DNA of 64,000 nucleotides from Bacteroidales bacterium (GTDB lineage: Bacteria; Bacteroidota; Bacteroidia; Bacteroidales; UBA932): contig JAGCVJ010000009.1 of NCBI GenBank assembly GCA_017962375.1, positions 1 to 64,000 on the forward strand, read 5' to 3'. This document shows, piece after piece, positions 23,981 through 32,826 of this stretch; position 1 is the first letter of the stretch; every line of letters starts with the position of its first letter. The translations under genes and the position numbers were made by a program. Below the pieces are notes generated by a model. That model was given only the letters and a program-made list of their open reading frames with translations, ran no database searches and had not been told where the DNA came from.

Positions 23981-25759
23981 ATGTACGATATTATTGAATT
24001 GAAGTCCAAGAGTTTTGAAGAACTTTTGGCAATCGCAGAGAAGCTTGACATCGCCAAGCCTAAGTCTTATTCACAGGATGACTTGGTTTACAAGATTTTG
24101 GATGAGCAAGCTATCAAGGCCGCAGAGCAGCCTATAGAAAGGCCGAAAAAGAAGGGACGTCCTAGGCTGAAAGAACTCAGGGAGCAGGCCGGCGTGAGTG
24201 CCGAGCCTAAAGCAGAACCTAAGGCAGAATCCAACTCAGAACCAAAAGCAGAAGCAACTGATACACCGCAGGAAGCAGCTCCTAAGAAAAGAGGCAGAAA
24301 GAAGAAGGTAAAGGCTGAAGAGCAGCCGGCAGAGCAGCCTCAGGCCGAGGCCGCTGCTACTGCACCACAGCCTGAGCCTAAGGCAGAGACTCCGGCTCAG
24401 CCTCAGAAGCCGAAGCAGAAGAGGCCTAGAATCCAGAAAGAGCAGCAGCCTGTCCAGATACCTGCAGCTGAAACTCCTGAGCAACCTCAGCCGCAGGAGA
24501 AGCCGCAGCAGCCTGAAAGACCTCAGCAAAGGCCTCAGGACCAGCGTCCTCGCCAGGACAGGCCGCAGCAGAATAATAACCAGGACAGGCCACAGCAGAA
24601 CCAGGAGGAGAAGGCTACAAAGATTGAGTTCGAAGGCGTTGTGAAGGCTGAGGGAGTTCTGGAGATCATGCCTGACGGCTACGGTTTCCTCCGCTCCTCA
24701 GACTACAACTACCTCAATTCTCCGGATGATATCTATGTATCGCAGAGCCAGATAAAGCTCTTCGCCCTGAAGACCGGAGACACTGTGTTCGGAGAAATCA
24801 AGCCACCGAGAGAGGGTGACAAGTACTTCCCTCTGGTAAAGATTGATTCCATCAACGGAAGAGATCCGGCTTTCATCCGCGACAGGGTGCCGTTCGACTT
24901 CCTCACTCCGCTTTTCCCGGACGAGAAGTTCAACCTTCTGGGCAACGGCCACAACAACCTCTCCTGCAGGGTAGTGGAGATGTTCGCCCCAATAGGCAAG
25001 GGCCAGAGAGGACTTATCGTGGCTCAGCCTAAGACCGGAAAGACCGTTCTCCTGAAGGAGATAGCCAATGCCATCGCCGACAACCATCCTGAGGTTTACC
25101 TTATAGTTCTTCTGATCGACGAGCGTCCTGAGGAGGTTACCGATATGGCCAGAAGCGTGAAGGCCGAGGTTGTGGCTTCAACCTTTGACGAGCCTGCAGA
25201 AAGGCACGTCAAAGTTGCCAGCATAGTTCTGGAAAAGGCCAAGAGGCTGGTAGAGTGCGGACACGACGTGGTAATCCTCCTGGATTCCATCACCCGTCTT
25301 GCCAGGGCTTTCAACACCGTTCAGCCTGCCAGCGGCAAGGTTCTCAGCGGCGGTGTGGACGCCAACGCCCTCCACAAGCCTAAGAGATTCTTCGGCGCTG
25401 CCAGAAACGTTGAGAACGGCGGCTCCCTGACCATCATTGCCACGGCCCTTACCGAAACCGGAAGCAAGATGGATGACGTTATCTTTGAGGAATTCAAGGG
25501 TACCGGCAATATGGAACTCCAGCTTGACCGCAAGCTCTCCAACAAGAGAATCTTCCCTGCCGTAGACGTAACTCTCTCATCTACCAGAAGAGACGACCTG
25601 CTTGTGAACAAGGAGGTTCTGAGCCGTATCTGGATACTGAGAAACTACCTCTCCGACATGAACAGCGTGGAGGCTATGGAATTCATGAAGGCCCGTCTGG
25701 AAAAGACAGCTTCAAACGAGGAATTCCTCGTTACGATGAACGGAGACGCCCTGAAATAA
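23981..25759 (+). CDS. rho: Transcription termination factor Rho with long disordered insert
   Basis: Rho is the hexameric RNA helicase that ends transcription. The 592-residue protein begins with the Rho N-terminal helical domain (about 1-48). A disordered region (about 50-212) follows, dominated by Pro, Gln, Glu, Lys and Ala. Then come the RNA-binding fold (about 215-285, [15 protein letters not shown]) and the ATPase core with Walker A QPKTGKT, the Q-loop region and [13 protein letters not shown]. The insert accounts for the extra length over E. coli Rho (419 residues). In Bacteroides thetaiotaomicron such an insert drives Rho condensates. The gene has its own promoter and a leader with a hairpin and a DnaA box. 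Confidence 0.97.
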   Translation: MYDIIELKSKSFEELLAIAEKLDIAKPKSYSQDDLVYKILDEQAIKAAEQPIERPKKKGRPRLKELREQAGVSAEPKAEPKAESNSEPKAEATDTPQEAAPKKRGRKKKVKAEEQPAEQPQAEAAATAPQPEPKAETPAQPQKPKQKRPRIQKEQQPVQIPAAETPEQPQPQEKPQQPERPQQRPQDQRPRQDRPQQNNNQDRPQQNQEEKATKIEFEGVVKAEGVLEIMPDGYGFLRSSDYNYLNSPDDIYVSQSQIKLFALKTGDTVFGEIKPPREGDKYFPLVKIDSINGRDPAFIRDRVPFDFLTPLFPDEKFNLLGNGHNNLSCRVVEMFAPIGKGQRGLIVAQPKTGKTVLLKEIANAIADNHPEVYLIVLLIDERPEEVTDMARSVKAEVVASTFDEPAERHVKVASIVLEKAKRLVECGHDVVILLDSITRLARAFNTVQPASGKVLSGGVDANALHKPKRFFGAARNVENGGSLTIIATALTETGSKMDDVIFEEFKGTGNMELQLDRKLSNKRIFPAVDVTLSSTRRDDLLVNKEVLSRIWILRNYLSDMNSVEAMEFMKARLEKTASNEEFLVTMNGDALK

Positions 25760-25778
25760 AGGGAGTATGGCCAAAAGA

Positions 25779-25800
25779 AAAGCCCGCGTCTGCGGGCTTT
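25779..25800. terminator. Bidirectional terminator between rho and ridA
   Basis: AAAGCCCGC (25779-25787) and GCGGGCTTT (25792-25800) form a perfect 9-base stem with a GTCT loop. T-runs follow on the plus strand, and A-rich sequence on the other side gives T's on the minus strand. It serves both convergent genes and starts 2 bases after the ridA stop. Confidence 0.85.
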
Positions 25801-25802
25801 TT

Positions 25803-26180
25803 TTATTTCACGGCGATTATATCGACCTCAACCATTGCGCCTTTTGGCAGGGCCGCCACCTGATAGGCTACTCTTGCCGGATAAGGCTCGCTGAAGAACT
25901 TGGCATAGATTTCATTCAGCGCCCCGAAGTTTGCCAGATCCTGCAGATAGCAGGTTACTTTAACAGCGTCGCTCATCTTGAACCCGCCTTCTTCCAGCAC
26001 GTTCTTCAGGTTGGTGAACACCTGGGTGAGCTGCTCCTTGAATCCTCCCGGAACAAACTCTCCGGTTGCAGGATCTATAGGAAGCTGTCCTGATGCATAG
26101 ATTGTGTTGTCTGCGATAACTGCCTGGCTGTAAGTTCCTACAGCTGCCGGTGCCTTAGGGCTTGCTACTATTTTCTTCAT
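25803..26180 (-). CDS. ridA: RidA-family enamine/imine deaminase
   Basis: RidA hydrolyses reactive 2-aminoacrylate and related imines made by PLP enzymes, protecting other enzymes. The 125-residue length, the pattern VGTYSQAVIADNTIYASGQLPIDP (shortened here to its start and end: VGTYSQAV, ASGQLPIDP) and the substrate-binding arginine in YPARVAYQ with GAMVEVDIIA are typical of the trimeric family. It is transcribed leftward, 48 bases beyond the metal exporter gene, and ends in a shared terminator. Confidence 0.95.
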   Translation of the reverse strand: MKKIVASPKAPAAVGTYSQAVIADNTIYASGQLPIDPATGEFVPGGFKEQLTQVFTNLKNVLEEGGFKMSDAVKVTCYLQDLANFGALNEIYAKFFSEPYPARVAYQVAALPKGAMVEVDIIAVK

Positions 26181-26228
26181 ATCTTTTGTGTTTTTGATTT
26201 CCTATCGTAAAGATATACAATAATCCTC

Positions 26229-27101
26229 TCAGCTCAAAAGGAAGCCGAGCATTCCGGCGGCTATTCCGAGCAGGGCGCAGAAGGCTTTGCTCATTATCCA
26301 GCTCTTTTTGCTCTGGGCCAGAAGCGGGAGGGAAACGTGGCCCTGCTGGCTGATAGCGCTTGCCAGAAGCACATAGAACGGGAGAGTGCCCTGAGCCACA
26401 AGCAGGATGAACACCATGTGAGGGCCGCTCTGGGGAATCAGCCCGATAATACCGGCGGCCAGAACCACAAGCGGCATATAGCCCTCGTGGCCTGTAATCC
26501 AGTCTTCTATGTTTATATACTCAGTCAAGAAGCCGCACAGTATCAACGCCCCGAAAGACCAGAGAAATACGCTCAGAAGATGCTTCTTGACTATATGCTC
26601 CCATACGTGCTCTTTGAGAAAATGACGGAAGCTTCTCTCTTTTTTGCGGGCTTTGTCTTCCTGATGAATCTGGAAGCTTTCCCCGCACAGGCTTTTCTGG
26701 TTCTTCTTTTTAATGAGGCTGATAGCAAGCCCTACGCATAACGCTATGGCGCAAAGTATTGCAAGAGTCTTGAAAAACAGCCTCGGCGATGTTGCCAGAA
26801 GCACGAACGCCTCGTCTCCGGTAGAGACAATCATTGTTGAAATCAGCGCTCCTGCTCCTATGATAGAATGGGTGTAGAGAGAAACCGAGGCAAAGCCGCC
26901 CACGCATCCGGGAATAGCTCCCAGCAGTGTTCCGGCAATTGTCTGGCGAATAGGGGATTGCTTAATGGAAGAGAACCACTTTCCCTTGTTCTCTATGTTC
27001 AGATATTCTATAAGAGCCATCATCACGATTACCAGTGCCGTAATCACGATGGCTCCTTTCAGTGCCTCAAACAGTATGGAAAGAATCAGGGAAAAGTCCA
27101 T
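26229..27101 (-). CDS. Predicted multi-pass metal exporter (ArsP_2 / putative manganese transporter family)
   Basis: This 290-residue inner-membrane protein has eight to ten hydrophobic segments in two halves, split by a cytoplasmic, His- and Lys-rich loop at about 133-170. Repeated motifs GAIPGCVGGFASVSLYTH and GLIPQSGPHMVFIL, one in each half, suggest an inverted repeat with a central Pro-Gly or Pro-Gln kink. I place it with the 10-TM heavy-metal exporter family that databases also name putative manganese transporter. The ion is not shown by sequence. It starts directly at the end of meaB (no gap), so it is translationally coupled to it. Confidence 0.75.
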   Translation of the reverse strand: MDFSLILSILFEALKGAIVITALVIVMMALIEYLNIENKGKWFSSIKQSPIRQTIAGTLLGAIPGCVGGFASVSLYTHSIIGAGALISTMIVSTGDEAFVLLATSPRLFFKTLAILCAIALCVGLAISLIKKKNQKSLCGESFQIHQEDKARKKERSFRHFLKEHVWEHIVKKHLLSVFLWSFGALILCGFLTEYINIEDWITGHEGYMPLVVLAAGIIGLIPQSGPHMVFILLVAQGTLPFYVLLASAISQQGHVSLPLLAQSKKSWIMSKAFCALLGIAAGMLGFLLS

Positions 27102-28250
27102 TTATTTCTTTTCTTCTTCCCGATATAGGTCTATCAGCTGCTCAGCGGCCATAAAGGAATCTATCTGGCCGGCAAGCACTTGCTGCTCTGTCTTCTCGAT
27201 TGCTTTCTCAATCTTGGGATTGTCATAGAAGTCGTTTCGAAGAGTTTCGTTGATGCTCTCATACATCCAGTACTTGGCCTGCTGCCTGCGCTTTATGTCG
27301 TAATAGCCGTTCTTTCTCACCAGCTTGAAGTAGGCCTCTATCTTTTCCAGTATTTCAGGCAGGCCTTTCTTGGTTACGGCTGAAGATGTTACGGCTGTAG
27401 GCACCCATCCTGACTCTGTCGGAGGGAAGAGGTGGAGAGCATTGGCATAGAGGGCCTTGGCTCCTTCCGCCTTTTCTTCGTTGCTTCCGTCGGCCTTGGT
27501 GATGGTGATAAGGTCGCTCATCTCCATAATGCCGCGCTTGATGCCCTGCAGGTCATCTCCCGCTCCGCTGAGCATAAGAAGAAGGAAGAAGTCGCTCATA
27601 GAGTGGACTGCTGTCTCGCTCTGGCCTACGCCTACGGTTTCAATGAAGATTACATCGTAGCCGGCCGCTTCGCAGAGCAGTATGGTTTCTCTGGTCTTGC
27701 GGGTAACTCCGCCCAGAGAACCTGCAGAAGGCGAAGGCCTGATAAACGCCTTCGGGTCTTTGGTGAGGGTTTCCATCCTGGTTTTGTCGCCGAGAATGGA
27801 GCCCTTGCTCCTTTCGCTGGAAGGGTCCACGGCCAGCACTGCAAGCTTGTGGCCTGCTCCGGTTATGTAGCCTCCGAATGCTTCAATAAAAGTGCTCTTT
27901 CCGGCACCTGGTACGCCTGTTATGCCGATTCTCATTGTGCGCACCTTGCTCTTGCGGATTTTCTCCTGGCAGCCTATGATTATCTCTTTTGCCAGTGCCC
28001 TGTGGTCAGGATTGGAGCTTTCAATTATTGTGATTGCCTTGCCCAGGATGGCCCTGTCGCCCTCGAAAATGCCTTTCAGATACTCTTTGGCAGTGAGTAC
28101 GGAAGGTTTTTTCTTCACGAAGAAATTCTTGATGTAGGGGTTTACGGTAGGCTGGGAATTCACTCCGTCGTTAACCACCAGAGCCGTGTCGTTCTTCTTG
28201 GTTTTCTTAGGAGGCCAGTCCTCGGTTGTAGCGTCTATCTTGTTGCTCAT
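27102..28250 (-). CDS. meaB: Methylmalonyl-CoA mutase-associated GTPase MeaB (ArgK family)
   Basis: MeaB is a G3E-type GTPase that guards loading of the cobalamin cofactor into methylmalonyl-CoA mutase. The 382-residue protein has Walker A GVPGAGKST, AVDPSSERSKGSILGDKTRM, GVGQSE and the base-recognition motif ITKADGSN, followed by a helical dimerisation arm. The first 55 residues are a Lys- and Asn-rich extension. No mutase gene is in the window. It is the middle gene of a leftward unit DUF1573, meaB, exporter. A propionate or succinate pathway role is inferred from the family. Confidence 0.93.
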   Translation of the reverse strand: MSNKIDATTEDWPPKKTKKNDTALVVNDGVNSQPTVNPYIKNFFVKKKPSVLTAKEYLKGIFEGDRAILGKAITIIESSNPDHRALAKEIIIGCQEKIRKSKVRTMRIGITGVPGAGKSTFIEAFGGYITGAGHKLAVLAVDPSSERSKGSILGDKTRMETLTKDPKAFIRPSPSAGSLGGVTRKTRETILLCEAAGYDVIFIETVGVGQSETAVHSMSDFFLLLMLSGAGDDLQGIKRGIMEMSDLITITKADGSNEEKAEGAKALYANALHLFPPTESGWVPTAVTSSAVTKKGLPEILEKIEAYFKLVRKNGYYDIKRRQQAKYWMYESINETLRNDFYDNPKIEKAIEKTEQQVLAGQIDSFMAAEQLIDLYREEEKK

Positions 28251-28271
28251 AAGTTAATTCCCTCTTTTCAA

Positions 28272-29372
28272 TCATCTTTCCGGCCATATGGTTCCGCTTG
28301 CGAATATGGTTACCAGCGGCCTGTCCGGCGAGTTGGTTATAAGTGTTATTACAAATACAATGTCTTCTCCTACTTTGTTCGGGCGAATATATGCATGGAA
28401 CTTTCCTTTTCCGCCAGCTTTTATTGTTGACGGGCAGTCAATTTTCATCTTGACTCCGCCGGTTTCCACCTTGTAGATCTTAAGGTCAGTTTTTCCGGGG
28501 TTGCTGATTGTCACCGCCACCGGAATATTGCTGAAGTATCCGGCGCTTCCGAAATTAATAGAGCTCTTGTCCAGCAATATCTGAGGAGCGTTAGCCTTTT
28601 GTTCCTTGCTTAGACCCGTGTAAGGCGTTATAACCATGGCTTCTGCTGAGAACTCTCCGGCCTTGGCCCCGTCGCAGAGAATGGTTGCCTTGTATAAATT
28701 ATTGCCCCATCTTTGTTTTCCGGCAGCCGTATTGATTGTATAGGAAATGGTTGCGCTTTCTCCCGGCTTGACAACAGACGGGGATATGGAGATAGAGAGC
28801 GCAGGATCCACATTCTCAAAGCTCACGGAGACCTTCTTCTTTGAGATGTTCACCACATTCTCTTTCAGGGCTTTCTTCAGGCCCTGCTCAATCTGCCCCG
28901 CATTCTGCGTCTCGGCCTTCATTCCCAGAGGCCCGAAGTGTGCCGGATATAGCTCAGACACCGGCTTTTCCTTGTCGTATGCCACTCCTGTAATTCTTAG
29001 CTGGATAGGTTTCGGTGAAGATGATACATAAACCGTCAGAGTCTTGTCAAACGGATAGGCTCCCTGGTCGTTGAGGAAGGTAACGGTTATCACTCCGCTC
29101 TCTCCCGGGCGGATAGGAGCCTTGTTCCACTCCGGCACGGAGCATCCGCAAGAAGACAGTATGTTGTTGATTACCACCGGTTCAGAGCTGACATTGGTGT
29201 ACTTGAAATCGCACTTCTTTGCCCCGCTTCCTGCCAGTATCTTACCGAAGTTGTGCACTACCTTGTCAAACTTCAGCGATGTGGTATGCCCTGTCTGCGC
29301 CCAAGCCTGGCCCAGTGCTCCAGACACTGCCACCAGCATCAAAACCGCAATGATTTTACCAAAGTTTCTCAT
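28272..29372 (-). CDS. Secreted DUF1573 protein
   Basis: The product is 366 residues, with a signal peptide (about 1-25, ending AQAWAQ). A DUF1573 immunoglobulin-like domain follows at about 33-125 (FDKVVHNFGKI, the CGCS motif, PIRPGESGVITVTF). The second half resembles another such domain (SINFGSAGYFSNIPVAVTISN, shortened: INFGSAGYF). DUF1573 proteins are common exported proteins of Bacteroidota without a defined function. An AAGGAGG at 29381-29387 sits 8 bases before the start codon, a strong Shine-Dalgarno that is rare in this genome. It heads the meaB unit and is divergent from the M16 protease gene. Confidence 0.88.
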   Translation of the reverse strand: MRNFGKIIAVLMLVAVSGALGQAWAQTGHTTSLKFDKVVHNFGKILAGSGAKKCDFKYTNVSSEPVVINNILSSCGCSVPEWNKAPIRPGESGVITVTFLNDQGAYPFDKTLTVYVSSSPKPIQLRITGVAYDKEKPVSELYPAHFGPLGMKAETQNAGQIEQGLKKALKENVVNISKKKVSVSFENVDPALSISISPSVVKPGESATISYTINTAAGKQRWGNNLYKATILCDGAKAGEFSAEAMVITPYTGLSKEQKANAPQILLDKSSINFGSAGYFSNIPVAVTISNPGKTDLKIYKVETGGVKMKIDCPSTIKAGGKGKFHAYIRPNKVGEDIVFVITLITNSPDRPLVTIFASGTIWPER

Positions 29373-29380
29373 AATTCAGC

Positions 29381-29387
29381 CCTCCTT
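29381..29387 (-). promoter_or_regulatory. Strong Shine-Dalgarno of the DUF1573 gene
   Basis: AAGGAGG on the minus strand, 8 bases before the ATG at 29372. Few genes in the window have one. Confidence 0.6.
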
Positions 29388-29401
29388 TTCCAAGGTTCTT
29401 G

Positions 29402-29409
29402 CAAATATA
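29402..29409 (-). promoter_or_regulatory. -7 element for the DUF1573-meaB unit
   Basis: TATATTTG on the minus strand, 29 bases upstream of the ATG at 29372. No exact TTTG lies at the -33 distance. Confidence 0.5.
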
Positions 29410-29423
29410 GTGCAAAATAATGT

Positions 29424-29431
29424 TACATTTG
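29424..29431 (+). promoter_or_regulatory. -7 element for the M16 protease gene
   Basis: TACATTTG, 39 bases before the ATG at 29471, with a loose TTG-containing -33 region near 29398. It is divergent from and close to the element at 29402-29409. Confidence 0.5.
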
Positions 29432-29470
29432 TCAGCTATAGAAATCAATCAAACATTTGTTTTTATTTAT

Positions 29471-32419
29471 ATGAAGTTATTCGCTAAAATTTCAGCATTC
29501 TGTCTTGCAGTGCTGGTTGTGGCATCCGTGATGTCATCCTGCAAGAAAGAGTATGCAACCATCAAGGGTGATCCTACAAACACAAGGATCTACACCCTGG
29601 ACAACGGCCTGACCGTTTACCTGACTCCTATGGACAAGGAGCCTAGAATCCAGACCTACATTGCAGTAAGAGTGGGAAGCAAGAACGACCCTTCAGAGAC
29701 AACAGGTCTGTCTCACTACCTCGAGCACATAATGTTCAAGGGTACAACCAATTATGGTACAACCAACTATGAGGCTGAGAAGCCGCTTCTGGACCAGATT
29801 ACAGAGGAGTTTGAGAAGTATCGCACCCTTACTGATCCTGAGGAGAGGAAGGCGCAGTATGCCAAGATAGACTCAATCTCATACGCAGCTTCAGAGTATT
29901 TTATCGGCAACGAGTACGACAAGATCATGGCAGCAATGGGAGCTCAGGGCTCTAACGCCTTCACCTCATTTGACATGACTGTTTACACGGAGGACATTCC
30001 TTCCAACCAGGTTGAGGCTTGGGCAAAGGTTCAGAGCGACAGGTTCAAGAATATGGTAATCAGAGGATTCCACACTGAACTTGAGGCAGTTTACGAGGAG
30101 TGCAACCTCGGCCTTTCCAACGACGGCGGAAACGCAGTGGATACCCTGCTGTTCGCTATGTTCGACAAGCATCCTTACGGAGAGCAGACCACAATCGGAA
30201 CCCAGGAGCACCTGAAGAACCCTTCAATCGTGAACATCCAGAAGCACTTTGACAACTTCTATGTTCCTAACAACGTGGCTATCTGCATGGCAGGAGACTT
30301 CAACCCTGACCAGGTAATCAAGACCATCAAGAAGTATTTCGGAGACTGGAAGAAGAACGACAATCTCCAGCTTCTGGAATTTGAAGAAGAAGAGCCTATC
30401 GCTGAGCATATAGAGAAGACCGTTTACGGCCTGGAGTCTCCGTTTGTTCAGATGGCCTGGAGATTCACATCTCCTTACAGGGCTGGAAGAGAGGGCATAG
30501 ACAACACAGAGGACACTCTCTACATGCTTACTAACATACTTTCCAACCGCGGCGGCGCAGGCCTGATAGACCAGGACGTTAACCGTCCTCAGAAGACTCT
30601 GGGCGCAGTTGCCTACAGCTACACTCTTTCTGACTACATCGTATTCTTCCTGGAGTGCGAGCCAAGAGAGGGCCAGAGCCTGGAAGAGGCTAAGGCCATC
30701 GTGATGGAAGAGATGGAGAAATTGAAGAAGGGAGACTTTGACTCCACAATGATCACTTCTATCATCAATAACTTCCGCCGTCAGCAGATGATGGCCCAGG
30801 AGTCCTACAGGGCTATGGCAGCTTGGCAGTACCAGGCATTCATCAACCATATTCCTTGGGATTATGTGATTGGCGAGGGAGAACGTCTGGAGAAGATTAC
30901 AAAGGATGATATCGTGGCATTCGCAAACCGCCACTTCGGCGACAACTATGTACAGGTAAACAAGGTGCAGGGTCCTCAGGTAGGCGTGAAGAAGCTCGAG
31001 AAGCCGGCTATTACCGCTATCCGCACCAACAGAGACACTTCAAGCCAGTTCCTCCGCGATCTGGATTCTTTGGCAAAGGCAGCAGCTCCTATCCAGCCTG
31101 TATTCTTGGATTTCAGCAAGGACATGTCTGTAGAGACTTTGGCTAACGGACTTCCTTTCTACTACAAGCACAACGACGACAACGAGCTGTTCAACCTGGC
31201 ATACTACTTCAGGAACGGATCCAACGATATTCCTGTGCTTCCGTACGCTATTGCTTACGTTCAGGCTCTTGGTACAGATTCATTGAGCGCAGACCAGATC
31301 CGCTCCAAGTTCTACAACCTGGCTTGCTCTTTCAATGCAGCTCCTGGCGCAAATGACGTAACCATTTCACTGAGCGGCCTGGGTTCTTCCATGGACGAGG
31401 CTTCTGAGCTTCTGGAGAACTTCATTGCCAACATGAAGGGAGACGAGCCGCTTCTTGAAATGATGAAGCAGAACTGGATTCTTGAGAAGATGAACGCCAA
31501 GGTAAGCAAGAGGGCAAACGAAAGCGCCGTTCAGATGTACGCCATCTACGGTCCTGAGAACCCTGTGACCTCTGGCCTCAAGCCGGCTCAAATTGCTGCC
31601 CTCACTTCAGATGAGCTGATAGCAGCCGTAAAGGATCTGCTTGCCCACAAGCACGCAGTTGCTTACTACGGCCCAGCTTCTAAGGAAGATATGGCAAAGA
31701 AACTGCCTGAGATGCATAAGGTGGCAGACAACCTGGCAGAGTTTGCCCCTAGCAAGCTCTTCAAGTCTTGGAGCACCCAGACTCCTTGCGTTTACCTGGC
31801 TCCTTACAAGGCAAACCAGATTAACATGTACAAGGTTATCTCTTACGACGATGTTGAGTACAATCCTGCAAATGACGCTCTTGTAAACCTGTATGACATC
31901 TACTTCGGTTCAGGCATGAGTTCAATCGTATTCCAGGACATCCGTGAGGCAAAGGGCCTTGCTTACCACGCAAGCGCACGTACAACCCTGCCTGCAAGAA
32001 ATGGCGAGGTTCCGTTCTATCTTGCAAGGGTTTACACCCAGAACGACAAGATGCTGGATGCAATGAACGCAATGGACGAGATCTTGACCGACATGCCGGC
32101 AAACCAGAAGTCATTTGATGTTGCAAAGGCTAATGCTGTGCAGAACCTTGCTACCAAGAGGTATAATGGCTTCAATGTTATCATGCATTACATACACCTC
32201 AACGAGAAGGGCGTTGACACTGGTTACGACAAGCAGGTATATGACAAGATATCCGCTCTCAACCTGGACGACATCGTTTCCTACCAGCAGGCTTACGTTA
32301 AGAACCGCTCTTACGTTACCGGTATCCTGGGCAACCCGGCAGAACTGAATTTGACAGGCATTGCTCCAAGTTATGGCAAGGTAGTGATTCTCAGGACTGA
32401 AGATATCTTCGGATACTAA
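29471..32419 (+). CDS. M16 (insulinase-type) zinc protease lipoprotein
   Basis: This exported peptidase of 982 residues has two M16 halves. A lipoprotein signal peptide ends in the lipobox SSC (cysteine at about 24), so it is anchored to a membrane. The first half has the inverted zinc motif HYLEH in GLSHYLEHIMFKGT and a downstream EAVYEECNLGLSNDGG glutamate ligand. The second half lacks the motif and completes the chamber. I start at the ATG at 29471 (MKLFAKISAF), because the upstream ATG at 29420 overlaps the promoter and precedes the signal peptide. It is monocistronic, and substrates are unknown peptides. Confidence 0.94.
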   Translation: MKLFAKISAFCLAVLVVASVMSSCKKEYATIKGDPTNTRIYTLDNGLTVYLTPMDKEPRIQTYIAVRVGSKNDPSETTGLSHYLEHIMFKGTTNYGTTNYEAEKPLLDQITEEFEKYRTLTDPEERKAQYAKIDSISYAASEYFIGNEYDKIMAAMGAQGSNAFTSFDMTVYTEDIPSNQVEAWAKVQSDRFKNMVIRGFHTELEAVYEECNLGLSNDGGNAVDTLLFAMFDKHPYGEQTTIGTQEHLKNPSIVNIQKHFDNFYVPNNVAICMAGDFNPDQVIKTIKKYFGDWKKNDNLQLLEFEEEEPIAEHIEKTVYGLESPFVQMAWRFTSPYRAGREGIDNTEDTLYMLTNILSNRGGAGLIDQDVNRPQKTLGAVAYSYTLSDYIVFFLECEPREGQSLEEAKAIVMEEMEKLKKGDFDSTMITSIINNFRRQQMMAQESYRAMAAWQYQAFINHIPWDYVIGEGERLEKITKDDIVAFANRHFGDNYVQVNKVQGPQVGVKKLEKPAITAIRTNRDTSSQFLRDLDSLAKAAAPIQPVFLDFSKDMSVETLANGLPFYYKHNDDNELFNLAYYFRNGSNDIPVLPYAIAYVQALGTDSLSADQIRSKFYNLACSFNAAPGANDVTISLSGLGSSMDEASELLENFIANMKGDEPLLEMMKQNWILEKMNAKVSKRANESAVQMYAIYGPENPVTSGLKPAQIAALTSDELIAAVKDLLAHKHAVAYYGPASKEDMAKKLPEMHKVADNLAEFAPSKLFKSWSTQTPCVYLAPYKANQINMYKVISYDDVEYNPANDALVNLYDIYFGSGMSSIVFQDIREAKGLAYHASARTTLPARNGEVPFYLARVYTQNDKMLDAMNAMDEILTDMPANQKSFDVAKANAVQNLATKRYNGFNVIMHYIHLNEKGVDTGYDKQVYDKISALNLDDIVSYQQAYVKNRSYVTGILGNPAELNLTGIAPSYGKVVILRTEDIFGY

Positions 32420-32443
32420 AATTCAAAAGAATTTCACTTTAGT

Positions 32444-32473
32444 TTTGAAATTGGACCGGAATTTGTATCTTTG
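32444..32473 (+). promoter_or_regulatory. Promoter of the ferredoxin gene
   Basis: TTTG (32444-32447), an 18-base spacer and TATCTTTG (32466-32473) match the Bacteroidota consensus apart from one or two bases of spacing. The leader is about 45 bases. Confidence 0.65.
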
Positions 32474-32521
32474 CGTCCCAAAACACAGAAACAATTAACA
32501 ACAAACTAAACTAATACTATT

Positions 32522-32689
32522 ATGGCTCACAAAATTACTACAGATTGCGCTGCATGCGGAACTTGCCAGGGCGAGTGCCCTATGGGTGCTATCTCAGCTG
32601 GTGACATCTATGTTATCGATCCAGGTCTGTGCACCGATTGCGGAACATGCGCAAGCGTTTGCCCTATGGGTGCTATCGTCCAGGAATAA
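32522..32689 (+). CDS. Clostridial-type 2[4Fe-4S] ferredoxin
   Basis: A 55-residue electron carrier with two CxxCxxC-type clusters: CAACGTCQGECP in the first half and CTDCGTCASVCP in the second, each followed by MGAI. The internal symmetry is the classical duplicated ferredoxin fold. It would shuttle low-potential electrons, for example to hydrogenases or from pyruvate:ferredoxin oxidoreductase, which points to anaerobic metabolism. It has its own promoter (32444-32473) and its own terminator (32723-32751), so it is a single-gene unit that is probably highly expressed. Confidence 0.96.
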   Translation: MAHKITTDCAACGTCQGECPMGAISAGDIYVIDPGLCTDCGTCASVCPMGAIVQE

Positions 32690-32722
32690 TAACAGGACAT
32701 AATACCTTATAGCTATTAGATT

Positions 32723-32751
32723 GAGCCCGGAGTGCCGGGCTCTTTCTTTTT
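32723..32751 (+). terminator. Intrinsic terminator of the ferredoxin gene
   Basis: GAGCCCGG (32723-32730) and CCGGGCTC (32735-32742) form a perfect 8-base stem with loop AGTG, followed by a T-rich run. Confidence 0.85.
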
Positions 32752-32769
32752 GTCTGCCGCTGAAGAATC

Positions 32770-32800
32770 GTTGAAAGTAATGGGAAAATGAATATATTTG
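32770..32800 (+). promoter_or_regulatory. Promoter of secA
   Basis: GTTG (32770-32773), a 19-base spacer and TATATTTG (32793-32800) precede the secA ATG by 26 bases. The -33 box has one mismatch to TTTG. Confidence 0.6.
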
Positions 32801-32826
32801 TAGGTTAAATGAAAAATTGAGATTTT

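Noticed and set aside
24140..24620. Repeat-rich segment in rho as a tandem repeat or assembly artefact
   Set aside because: The frame stays open, the residues are of the Pro/Gln/Glu type known from Bacteroidota Rho, and conserved Rho domains flank it on both sides.
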